A stretch of 64,000 nucleotides of DNA from Suttonella sp. R2A3. Lineage in GTDB: Bacteria > Pseudomonadota > Gammaproteobacteria > Cardiobacteriales > Cardiobacteriaceae. The DNA lies in the NCBI RefSeq assembly GCF_021513215.1, contig NZ_CP090975.1:427501-491500 (forward strand), in the 5' to 3' direction. The notes under the pieces are model-generated. The model did not search any database, was not told where the DNA came from, and worked only from the letters and a program-made list of their open reading frames with translations. A program made the position numbers and the translations under genes. Below, piece after piece: positions 35,650-44,240 of the stretch (positions are counted from its first letter, which is position 1; the number at the start of each line of letters is the position of its first letter).

Positions 35650-37638
35650 TTATAGCCTAAGCTGACGGAGTTCACGAATCACTCGTGTACTGTCACCGCG
35701 CTCGTGGTAACGCAACGCTTGGTAATGTTGTGCGGCGCGCAGCCATTTGCTACGTTGCTCCCCTTCCTGCTTTTCTGCCATCCGCCGCAAAAATTCACTG
35801 AATTCCTCACCCGCGAGCACCAATTCGCCACGCCTTGCGCAACGTGCAAGCACTCGCCGTGCCGCACGCGCAACCGCATCTTCGTCAGACCGTGCCCGCC
35901 GTTGCCAAACCACCCATAATAAAGCGACAGCGCCGATGGTGAGCACCATCATAAACACAATCAGCAACCCATCAGTGAGTTGCGCGAGCCCTAGCGCATT
36001 AAATAAACTGCCCTGCTGCGCACGATTGAGATCCACCACCCAGTCCTGCCAAAAGGCTTGCGCCGCATCACTAGCGTGACGTAACCAGGCAATGGCAGAG
36101 AGCGAATCAGCAAGGCGTGTGCCGAGCGCACGCTGATCATCTCCTGCGCTAAAATTCTCAGCGCTTAAGCGGGCATTCTCGATACGCTCTGGGGCAACAG
36201 CTGCGGTGGGATCCACTCGAAACCAGCCACGCCCGTCCGCCCAAAGCTCTACCCAGGCATGAGCGGATTCTTCGCGCACCACAAAATCATTATTCAGCGG
36301 GTTCACCTCACCGCCCTGATAACCGATCACCACCCGAGAGGGAATACCCACACTACGTGCGGCCAAAGCTAGGGCATTGGCATAATGCTCACAAAACCCC
36401 ATCCGCCAATCAAATAAGAAGGTTTCGACATCACCCACCCCGGGTGGTGGCTCAAGGGTGTAATAAAAAGGTTCACTGCGGATATAGCGGGTAAACGCTT
36501 CAGCGAACTTACCCGCATCGTGTCCACTTTCTCTCAATAGACGTTCAGCCAAGGCTCGAGTTTGTGCCATCTCAAGATCTTCCGGCAATTGGAGCGCCGC
36601 ACGGAGATCAACATCGCTTAGCGGCTCAATGCCCCGATACGCCAACACAGACGTTAATCGATAGCGCGCTGGTCCTTTGTGTGTTTCAGGAAGCCTAATC
36701 TGATATGCGGCACCACGCGTTAAACCCTGAGGCACATCAAGCGGCCTGTCGAGCGCCGGCAGCCATTTTAACGACGATTTTACCGGCATCAGCGTATAGG
36801 TATACTCACTGGCTGACCAATAATAAGAATACGGTGGTGATTCACGCAGATCACGATCGCGCTGTAACCAACGCTCGCCATTAAACGACCATAAAACAGT
36901 CCCACGCCAATAGCGCTCTTGTGGTGGTGGTAGCTCACCATCAAACCGCACACGAAACGCGATCTCATTGCTTTGCACTAATGAGGCTAGATCCCCCATC
37001 TGCATTTCATCAGGCAAACCAGTAACCGCGCGCGATTCATGGCGAGGAATACCCCAAAGCGGATCGATGCGTGGGAAGAAGAAAAACAGCAACATAGCAA
37101 AAGGCAGCGCCAAACCTAATAATTTGACCATTTCTTGCCAGCGCGCAAACTGCACCACCTCACTTCGCCTTTGACTGACACGAATCAGCACTACTACTGC
37201 GATGATGAGCGCGACCAACAAATAGAGAAACAGCAAAAAACCCTGTGAATACATTAAAAATGCCATCATCAGGGTTAATTCAAGCAAAAACAGCACCTGA
37301 ATATCGCGTTCATTACGCGATTCGAGCAGCTTTCCGGCGCCAGTTAACGCAAGCAAAGCAATAAAACTAAAGGTGAGTCCTTGATTGGGATAGTCAAGAT
37401 AAATCTGCGCCAACCCAATAGGTACAATCAGCATCATTGCAGCCCATGCCCAGCGCTGTTGCCCACACCATAAGGCGAGCATTTTTGCGCTAACAGCGAG
37501 AATCAATAATCCGCTCATTACTGTGGGTAAAAACCACCACAGCGGCAGCGATGCAGCAACAAAGGCGAACATCACCTGCCACCACAGGCGTTTGCTAATG
37601 TGCTCAGCGTAAGCTGGTGCGCTGACCCAGCGAATCAT
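35650..37638 (-). CDS. tgpA: Transglutaminase-domain membrane protein (TgpA, DUF3488 type)
   Basis: Protein of 662 residues: about five or six N-terminal membrane segments (20-190), a periplasmic region with the transglutaminase core, one more segment (about 555-577) and a DUF4129-like cytoplasmic tail. The triad is Cys in GFCEHYA, His in SAHAWVE and Asp in RVDPTAA. In Pseudomonas the homologue TgpA is essential and sits with MoxR and DUF58 genes; those are absent here, and pmbA ends directly at its start. Substrate unknown. Confidence 0.88.
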   Translation of the reverse strand: MIRWVSAPAYAEHISKRLWWQVMFAFVAASLPLWWFLPTVMSGLLILAVSAKMLALWCGQQRWAWAAMMLIVPIGLAQIYLDYPNQGLTFSFIALLALTGAGKLLESRNERDIQVLFLLELTLMMAFLMYSQGFLLFLYLLVALIIAVVVLIRVSQRRSEVVQFARWQEMVKLLGLALPFAMLLFFFFPRIDPLWGIPRHESRAVTGLPDEMQMGDLASLVQSNEIAFRVRFDGELPPPQERYWRGTVLWSFNGERWLQRDRDLRESPPYSYYWSASEYTYTLMPVKSSLKWLPALDRPLDVPQGLTRGAAYQIRLPETHKGPARYRLTSVLAYRGIEPLSDVDLRAALQLPEDLEMAQTRALAERLLRESGHDAGKFAEAFTRYIRSEPFYYTLEPPPGVGDVETFLFDWRMGFCEHYANALALAARSVGIPSRVVIGYQGGEVNPLNNDFVVREESAHAWVELWADGRGWFRVDPTAAVAPERIENARLSAENFSAGDDQRALGTRLADSLSAIAWLRHASDAAQAFWQDWVVDLNRAQQGSLFNALGLAQLTDGLLIVFMMVLTIGAVALLWVVWQRRARSDEDAVARAARRVLARCARRGELVLAGEEFSEFLRRMAEKQEGEQRSKWLRAAQHYQALRYHERGDSTRVIRELRQLRL

Positions 37639-38988
37639 TTACTGCGCCACAGTCATCGCATCAATGCGCAGGCTTGGTGCGTGAATACGCCCACGATAAT
37701 CGACGTCATCGCCAATCGCAGAAATCCCTTGCAGCATGTCTTTGAGGTTCGCCGCGATCGTAATCCCTTCAACCGCATGGGTAATTTTGCCCTGTTGAAT
37801 ACGTAAACCACTTGCACCGCGCGAATAATCGCCGGTTAAGAGATTAACGCCCTGCCCCATGAGGCTGGTAATCAGTACGCCATCTTCAATATCGGCTAGT
37901 AAATCGTTAAAACTTTTAACATGCCTATCATCAGCTAACAAACGAACATTACGCGCGCCACCACCGTTACCAGTTGCTGGCAAATTCAAGCGTCTTGCAG
38001 CATAAAGCGAGAGTAGGTAACGTGCAATGACGCCATCTTTAATAATCGGTGCGTCACTTGCCGGCAAGCCATCGCTATCAAATGGTGCACTGGCTAGCGC
38101 GCGCGGCAGCCAAGGCTGCTCATCGATACTCAGCCACGACGGCACAATCTGCTCACCACACGCGCCTGTGAGAAAACTTAAACCCCGATATTGCTGTACA
38201 CCAGATAATGCCCCAAGCAAATGACCGATCAGTGAGGCTGCCATATCATAACGCAGCACCACCGGATAACGCCCACTGGTGATTTTTTGGGGGTTTAACG
38301 CGGCAATCGCGCCCTGAGCCGCCCGCTTACCTATAGCTTCTGCGGACTCAAGATCCTCACGGTGACGTGTGCTGCTATAGGCGTAATCGGTTTGCTGCCC
38401 ACCACCATCAGAAGCGACCACACTCACCGATAATCCTTGTCGTGAACTGAGCAAATGCCGCATAAAACCATTACTGGTGGCATACACACCTTGCTGTCGC
38501 GCTGCAGTAGCGCTCGCGCCATCGCTGTTGATGATTCGCCGATCGCTGCGCGCTGCAGCCTCACAAGCTTGTGCCTGAGCAAGGAGTGCTTCCATACCCA
38601 CATCATTCGTGCTGGGGTCATATACATCAAGCATCTCAATATCAGCGTCACTCATCGTGCTGTATTGCTCAGGATCGGGCAGACGCAAATCATCATCTGC
38701 TTCACTGTAGTGGCTCGCCGCACACGCCGCAGAAGCGGCTTGTTCAATGGCTGAAAACGATAAATCACTGATTTGTGCACTACCGGCACACCCTGCGCGC
38801 AACACATTCAGCGATACATTGATATCGCTTTCTCGAGTCAGCGTTTCTAATTGATGATCTCGACAATCAACGCTCAGCCCACTTTGCTCGCCAATAGATA
38901 CCCTTGCCTGATCCGCACCACAACGTTTGGCGCATTCTAACGCCCACTGGGCAGCATCAAACAACGTTTGTTTATCACGTAAGATCAT
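37639..38988 (-). CDS. pmbA: Metalloprotease subunit PmbA/TldE
   Basis: Protein of 449 residues of the U62 family, the non-metal-binding partner of TldD. GLSVDCRDHQLETLTRESD near 33-51, SSRQGLSVSVVASDGGG near 180 and the C-terminal LLTGDYSRGASGLRIQQGKITHAVEGITIAANLKDML are typical. The heterodimer degrades unfolded peptides and processes microcins and CcdA. It overlaps tldD by 4 bases, so the pair is made together; in E. coli the two genes are far apart. Confidence 0.95.
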   Translation of the reverse strand: MILRDKQTLFDAAQWALECAKRCGADQARVSIGEQSGLSVDCRDHQLETLTRESDINVSLNVLRAGCAGSAQISDLSFSAIEQAASAACAASHYSEADDDLRLPDPEQYSTMSDADIEMLDVYDPSTNDVGMEALLAQAQACEAAARSDRRIINSDGASATAARQQGVYATSNGFMRHLLSSRQGLSVSVVASDGGGQQTDYAYSSTRHREDLESAEAIGKRAAQGAIAALNPQKITSGRYPVVLRYDMAASLIGHLLGALSGVQQYRGLSFLTGACGEQIVPSWLSIDEQPWLPRALASAPFDSDGLPASDAPIIKDGVIARYLLSLYAARRLNLPATGNGGGARNVRLLADDRHVKSFNDLLADIEDGVLITSLMGQGVNLLTGDYSRGASGLRIQQGKITHAVEGITIAANLKDMLQGISAIGDDVDYRGRIHAPSLRIDAMTVAQ

Positions 38989-40409
38989 AATGCGGTCCCA
39001 CCTACGGTTAATTCATCTATTTTGACGCTCGGCTGCCCCACACCGACGGGGACACTTTGCCCCTGTTTGCCACACACACCAATCCCACTATCAAAGGCAA
39101 GGTCATCACCAACCATAGACACGGCTTGCATCGCCTGCAGTCCGCTACCAATCAAGGTTACCCCTTTAACCGGCGTCGTTAGCTTGCCATTTTCAATCAA
39201 ATACGCCTGAGTGGCAGCAAAAACGAACTGTCCATTAGTGATATCCACCTGTCCACCACCAAACGTTTCGGCATAGATCCCACGCGTCACACTTTCAATC
39301 ATCTCCTCACGATGATGATGACCCGCGGCAAGGTAGGTGTTAGTCATACGCGGCATTGGCAGATGGGCATAACTTTCGCGTCGACCATTACCAGTGAGTG
39401 AGGTGCCCATCAAACGCGCATTGAGGCGATCTTGCATATAGCCTTTGAGTACCCCATTTTCAATCAACACATTATGCGCACTCGGCGTTCCTTCATCATC
39501 AACGCTTAGTGAACCACGGCGTCCAGCAAGCGTACCATCATCAATTACGCTACATAGCGGTGAGCATACTTGCTCGCCAATTTTGCCGCTAAAGACTGAA
39601 GTTTTTTTGCGGTTAAAATCGCCTTCCAAGCCATGACCTACCGCTTCATGCAATAAAATACCCGGCCAACCATTGCCTAACACTACCGGCATTTGTCCAG
39701 CCGGTGCAGCAACCGCTTGATGATTTAACTGCGCTTGTGTGAGCGCCTCATCAACATACGCCAACACTTGCTCATCGCTGAAAAAGCACGCATAGCCATC
39801 GCGACCACCGCCACCACTAAAGCCGCTTTCGCGCCGACCATTACGCTCAATCACCACACTGACGTTAAAGCGCACCAATGGACGAAGATCGGTGGCAAAT
39901 CGACCGTCTAGCCCCATCACCAGCATCTCTTCATAGCTGCCTGAAAGTGATACGCTGACATCAACCACACCTGAATCGCGACGTCGGGCATATTCATCGG
40001 CGCGATGCAGCAACGCCACTTTTTGCTCAGCTGTCCATTGCGCCAGTGGGTCAAGCGCAGGATAGAGTGCAGCAGCCGTTTGTGCTTGCGCATGAACCGC
40101 ATGGGTCACGCTCTGTCCATGGCGCGCAATCGCTCTAGCCGCTGCTACCGCATCATCAAGTAACACAGGAGTTAAACCATCAGCGTAAGCAAACCCCGTT
40201 TGCTCACCCGATAAGGCACGCACACCCAAACCGGCTGATGCCGAATAATCGGCCGTCTTGACCTTGCCCTCATTCAATGCCCACGTTTCCTGGCGCGCGC
40301 GCTGAATAAACACATCGGCATCATCGATCCCACGAAACGACAGTTTTGCGATACCCACACTGATATCGTCTAGGCTCAGCGCTGTATCAGCAATCCATAA
40401 CTCACTCAT
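38985..40409 (-). CDS. tldD: Metalloprotease TldD
   Basis: Catalytic subunit of the TldD/TldE protease, 474 residues. The zinc motif HEAVGH lies at residues 254-259 inside GILLHEAVGHGLEGDF; the late DGIGVCGKQGQ-like segment and GGGQVDITNGQFVFA block supply the third ligand region. Its start overlaps the GTPase stop by 8 bases and its end overlaps pmbA by 4. All core features are intact. Confidence 0.96.
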   Translation of the reverse strand: MSELWIADTALSLDDISVGIAKLSFRGIDDADVFIQRARQETWALNEGKVKTADYSASAGLGVRALSGEQTGFAYADGLTPVLLDDAVAAARAIARHGQSVTHAVHAQAQTAAALYPALDPLAQWTAEQKVALLHRADEYARRRDSGVVDVSVSLSGSYEEMLVMGLDGRFATDLRPLVRFNVSVVIERNGRRESGFSGGGGRDGYACFFSDEQVLAYVDEALTQAQLNHQAVAAPAGQMPVVLGNGWPGILLHEAVGHGLEGDFNRKKTSVFSGKIGEQVCSPLCSVIDDGTLAGRRGSLSVDDEGTPSAHNVLIENGVLKGYMQDRLNARLMGTSLTGNGRRESYAHLPMPRMTNTYLAAGHHHREEMIESVTRGIYAETFGGGQVDITNGQFVFAATQAYLIENGKLTTPVKGVTLIGSGLQAMQAVSMVGDDLAFDSGIGVCGKQGQSVPVGVGQPSVKIDELTVGGTAL

Positions 40410-41739
40410 CTTTACCTTTCCTAAAATAATCTTTCACCGATGATCGTGCTTGTTCGACCAGCTCGTCTTTGTTCAGATCATCCATGATTTGTTTAATCAC
40501 TTGTTTCGCCCCATGCTTACCCCAAGAAGCACCTTGCTCAAAATAGCGCTCGGCCGCTTTCCCAACGACATAACTGCCGTAAAACGCCACGCCAGCTTGC
40601 GCACCGGCAGTCAGTATGGTCGACAGACCACCCGTTAAACCTTTTAACACCGAGGATAATGCATGTACACCATAGACTGTGCCTAATAACACGCCCATTT
40701 GCACGGTAATCGCCCGAATCAATTCACCTGCTTGGTGACGGGTCAGCGGAATGTTATAGACTTTTGAGAGATGCACCACCATCGAGGCATCTGCGGCAAT
40801 AGCGAGCAAATCGACCACGGGGATGGGATTCACCGCCACCCCGAGCGCTTTAATCAGTGCATACTGACGAATAAGGCGCTCGGCGATATCGCGTCGGGTG
40901 GCGATAATTTCTGCACCGACTTTTTGTGAGAGTTGATCGGCAAACACACTGGCATTAAGCGCCGCATAACTTTTACCCGAGGCCTTTAATAACTGCCACA
41001 GCGTATCGCGCAGCGCTTTAACATCCGGCTCGGGTTGAGCCCACACTTCTTGCTCATTACCTTGTGCGTCTTCTTGATATTCCAACACTTTATCTGGTTC
41101 AGCACTGGCTGCGAGCACATGTTCAGCTGGAACGATCCCATCAACACGACGCTGCAAATGTGCGAGCAAGCGCTTGGTTTCTCGCTCACCCAAGCGATCG
41201 ACTTTATTAAGTACCAACAACATTGGCTGTTGCGGGCTGGCGAGGTTAAATAGTGCGTCGTATTCAATCTCTGTCATATCGCCATCGACGACAAAAATCA
41301 TCACATCGGCTTGGCGAGCTACTTGTTCGGCAATTTCGCTGCGCTCTTCACCGTTGATCTCATCAATCCCTGGAGTATCGAGTAAATACACCCCACCACT
41401 GTCGTATTCCTGCCATAAGGTTTGCGCGCTGTGTTTGGTTTCGCCGTGTAATACCGACGTGGCGAACACCTGCTCACCAGCCAATGCATTAAGCAGCGCC
41501 GATTTACCCACGCTAACCCGACCAAAAACCGCCACATAAACATGCCCCTGCTCGATTTTATCGAGCAGGCGTTGTAATTGTGCATAATCTTCACTGAGTC
41601 TAGCTTTGGCTGCGTGATCTAAGCGTTTATCATCAAGCAGCGATTGCAGCGTGGTTTGCGCCTGCTCAAGATGATCCGCGCTCGGATCGTCCGCTGATGG
41701 CGGTGGTGATGAGTTTCTTCGCCCGCTGTTCCAAATCAT
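40402..41739 (-). CDS. Era/YcjF-like GTPase with DUF697-type C-terminus
   Basis: Protein of 445 residues. The GTPase domain (about 60-250) has G1 GRVSVGKSA, G3 DTPG, G4 NKVD; the C-terminal half (about 300-420) is a hydrophobic DUF697-like region with glycine-rich helices (LKGLTGGLSTILTAGAQAGVAFYG). I start it at ATG 41739 with GAGGA 12 bases before; the frame is open to 41850 but the extra residues look like out-of-frame shadow. This start overlaps the previous GTPase gene by 74 bases. Its C-terminus resembles that of its upstream neighbour, suggesting duplication. Role unknown; membrane remodelling or ribosome contact are both possible for the family. Confidence 0.85.
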   Translation of the reverse strand: MIWNSGRRNSSPPPSADDPSADHLEQAQTTLQSLLDDKRLDHAAKARLSEDYAQLQRLLDKIEQGHVYVAVFGRVSVGKSALLNALAGEQVFATSVLHGETKHSAQTLWQEYDSGGVYLLDTPGIDEINGEERSEIAEQVARQADVMIFVVDGDMTEIEYDALFNLASPQQPMLLVLNKVDRLGERETKRLLAHLQRRVDGIVPAEHVLAASAEPDKVLEYQEDAQGNEQEVWAQPEPDVKALRDTLWQLLKASGKSYAALNASVFADQLSQKVGAEIIATRRDIAERLIRQYALIKALGVAVNPIPVVDLLAIAADASMVVHLSKVYNIPLTRHQAGELIRAITVQMGVLLGTVYGVHALSSVLKGLTGGLSTILTAGAQAGVAFYGSYVVGKAAERYFEQGASWGKHGAKQVIKQIMDDLNKDELVEQARSSVKDYFRKGKDE

Positions 41740-43183
41740 GATGAAGCTGTTCCTCAAAATGTTGCATGATGTTTGTATCGCTAAAATCTTCGTGTGATGA
41801 TTCCAAGGTGGTGAGTGTGGCACGACCCAAACTTTCAAAAACCAATCCATAGGCTACGGCATGTGAGGCGCCGCCAAGCACAGTACCTAACCCTGGAAAC
41901 GCTTTACACACATTACCGGCCAAAGCCAAAATCACTGTCAGGTGAGAGCGTACCTTACTGCTCGCTGTTTCAACTAAGGCGTGCAAATCAACGTCTTTGA
42001 CCGACACATCATAAAGCTTGGTCAATGATTTCATCATATCGACGCCTAAATAGCCTTGGATAATCACATCAGTGCCCGGGCCAACCGCAGCCACACCACC
42101 AAGCATCGCTTTGCGCGCATACGCTTTGACCATTGCTTCACCACGTTCACGCCGATACTTGCCTACCCGTTGCTTGAGCGACTCATCAGCCAGTGACAAC
42201 AAGGCATGACGTTGTTGCTCACCTAATTCTGCCCGTTGCTCACCGAGGTTTGATAAAGCGCTGAGTAATTCATCGATCTCGCCACCGACCAAGCGCGTTT
42301 CCTGACGGGCATCGCCATCAGATCCACGAATGGTTACTTCGCGGCGATACGCACTATCGCTGGTCACCAACATTGTCCCCTCAGGAAGTCGTGAGACAAT
42401 CCGCTCACGTAACTGCACAAGCTCATCATCTTCGTATTGCCCGCTTTTATTGAGCACCACGATCAGCGGTTTAGCAAAGCCTATGAGTTGTTTGATAGCG
42501 CTGAGATCAGAAGCAGTCAGGTCTTGGTCGAGGATATAAAGCACCACATGCACGCGGCGCGTCGCCTCAAGAACTTCGGCTTCCATACTCGGCAGCGCTT
42601 CAGCTTGTTGCGTACCCGGCATATCATAGAGCGTTAAATCCAGCCCACTATCAGCGGTGTAGCTATAGCGTTCCACCCGGGTTGTCGAGCCGCCAATAAT
42701 CGAGATATCAATATGCGCCTGCGGCAAAATGGTTTGAATGAGCGAACTTTTACCGGTACTGATCTTGCCAAAAAGTGCGATTTGTAGTTCCCTAGGTTCG
42801 CTCTTATCGCTAACCGCGGCTAAATCTTGATCGACTGTATGCACGTCAATCCCTTTACTACGCGCGTCTTCTAAGCGCGCTTGTACGTCTTCAACGCGTA
42901 GTGGTTCAGGTGATGCTTTTTTAGTCGGTTTGCGGCGCCCAACCGTCCATATTCGATAAATCAACAAAATGCCCAAGGTGGCAATGACAATCACCCCCAG
43001 CACATAGACCAATAAAAACCCACTCGGGGTATTTTGTAAGCGATCCCACACCCGAAACGCCACATCGGTAAACTGAAAAATCAGCAGCAATACCGCGAGT
43101 ACAATCAACACGGTTAACAGGATAAAAACCTTACGCAACAGGCTAACGCTATCAATCGATGTGTTCTTTTTATCAGCACTCAT
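41666..43183 (-). CDS. Membrane-anchored GTPase with DUF697-type C-terminus
   Basis: Protein of 505 residues. Two membrane segments (about 16-38 and 56-78), a charged linker, then a GTPase domain with G1 GKISTGKSS (about 137-145), G3 DMPG (about 183) and G4 NKSG. The C-terminal part contains hydrophobic glycine-rich helices like its downstream neighbour. It overlaps the thioesterase gene by 11 bases and the second GTPase by 74. Family members are dynamin-like or Era-like; the specific job is unknown. Confidence 0.87.
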   Translation of the reverse strand: MSADKKNTSIDSVSLLRKVFILLTVLIVLAVLLLIFQFTDVAFRVWDRLQNTPSGFLLVYVLGVIVIATLGILLIYRIWTVGRRKPTKKASPEPLRVEDVQARLEDARSKGIDVHTVDQDLAAVSDKSEPRELQIALFGKISTGKSSLIQTILPQAHIDISIIGGSTTRVERYSYTADSGLDLTLYDMPGTQQAEALPSMEAEVLEATRRVHVVLYILDQDLTASDLSAIKQLIGFAKPLIVVLNKSGQYEDDELVQLRERIVSRLPEGTMLVTSDSAYRREVTIRGSDGDARQETRLVGGEIDELLSALSNLGEQRAELGEQQRHALLSLADESLKQRVGKYRRERGEAMVKAYARKAMLGGVAAVGPGTDVIIQGYLGVDMMKSLTKLYDVSVKDVDLHALVETASSKVRSHLTVILALAGNVCKAFPGLGTVLGGASHAVAYGLVFESLGRATLTTLESSHEDFSDTNIMQHFEEQLHHDLEQRAKKLITTAISGRSERGSS

Positions 43184-43574
43184 TACTTGATCCTAACCGT
43201 TCAACTACGATCTCGGGCAAGGCAGCGACTTGTCGCGCCTGATAATCAAAACTCACCATGACAGTTTGCGCCTTGGCAGCGACTTTCTCACCTTTTGACA
43301 CACGGTAGTGCAAACAAAATCGCTTATTGCGAAAATCATCTGCCCAGACGGCAATTTCGATCGCGTCATCTAGAAAAAGTTCGGCTAGATAATCGACTTC
43401 AATACGTCGCATAATCAACGCCACGCCACCGCAATCGAGCTCGCTATAGCCAAAAGATCGCAAAAACGCATGACGCGCATGGTGAAGCAGCGCAATCAAA
43501 CGGTCGTGACCAACATGGCCACCAAAATTGATATCCCCAACGCGTACCGTTAGCGTGGTAGAAAAGTGACTCAT
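43173..43574 (-). CDS. Acyl-CoA thioesterase, 4HBT hotdog fold
   Basis: Protein of 133 residues with the hotdog signature VRVGDINFGGHVGHDRLIAL, in which the Asp corresponds to the catalytic residue of the 4HBT family, followed by HHARHAFLRSFGY. It hydrolyses short or medium acyl-CoA in family members; the substrate is not known here. It overlaps tsaB by 4 bases and the GTPase gene by 11, in the middle of the eight-gene run. Confidence 0.88.
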   Translation of the reverse strand: MSHFSTTLTVRVGDINFGGHVGHDRLIALLHHARHAFLRSFGYSELDCGGVALIMRRIEVDYLAELFLDDAIEIAVWADDFRNKRFCLHYRVSKGEKVAAKAQTVMVSFDYQARQVAALPEIVVERLGSSNEC

Positions 43575-44239
43575 TTTTGCACCACATCGTTACGAAGATA
43601 GCGTAATTGTACGCCTTGCCACGCACTTTGCCACTTAGCATCTAACAATAAATCAAACCCGTCAATCGCTTGCGGCAATACGTCTTCATAGGTGGTGAGT
43701 GATTCAGGAAATTGTTCAGCGTATAGGCAACCAGCGCCAGCAGCATAGTCAGCTTGTGCAAACCACGATTGAGGCAAATCCTCGATCGTTGCCAAACAGT
43801 CTTCACCCAGTGTGGCAATATGTCCCTGCTGACAATCATACAAACCGGCATAAACCTGCCCCATCCGCGCATCGAGAAGTGCCAGAATTCGCCCATCACC
43901 ATGAGTTCGTGCCGCAGTGGCAGCCAGCAGGGCTAAACTTGATACTGCAGATAACGCCATATCTTGCGCACAACCAATCCCCATAGCAACCGCAGCGCCA
44001 ACACGCAAACCGGTAAATGCCCCCGGTCCCGCGCTGACCACAATCCCTGCAATATCGTCCATGCTAAGTTGTGCGTCATCGAGTAAATCACGCGTCATCG
44101 GTAACAGCAGCTGGGTATGCTTGCGTGCATCTTGTTCAAATTTTTGCTGACGGCTGCCATCTTGATGAAGTAGCGCTACCGAGCACGCGGGCGTCGCGGT
44201 ATCGATAGCGAGTAAGGGTGGATTAGGGATACAGGTCAT
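43571..44239 (-). CDS. tsaB: tRNA threonylcarbamoyladenosine synthesis protein TsaB
   Basis: ASKHA-fold protein of 222 residues. LLAIDTATPACSVAL at the start, the KHTQLLLPM segment and IVVSAGPGAFTGLRVGAAVAMGIG (about 66-89) are TsaB hallmarks; it lacks the metal-binding His pair of TsaD. It scaffolds TsaD/TsaE for t6A37 formation in ANN-decoding tRNAs. The start is one base after the yoaA stop. Confidence 0.95.
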   Translation of the reverse strand: MTCIPNPPLLAIDTATPACSVALLHQDGSRQQKFEQDARKHTQLLLPMTRDLLDDAQLSMDDIAGIVVSAGPGAFTGLRVGAAVAMGIGCAQDMALSAVSSLALLAATAARTHGDGRILALLDARMGQVYAGLYDCQQGHIATLGEDCLATIEDLPQSWFAQADYAAGAGCLYAEQFPESLTTYEDVLPQAIDGFDLLLDAKWQSAWQGVQLRYLRNDVVQK

Positions 44240-44240
44240 A

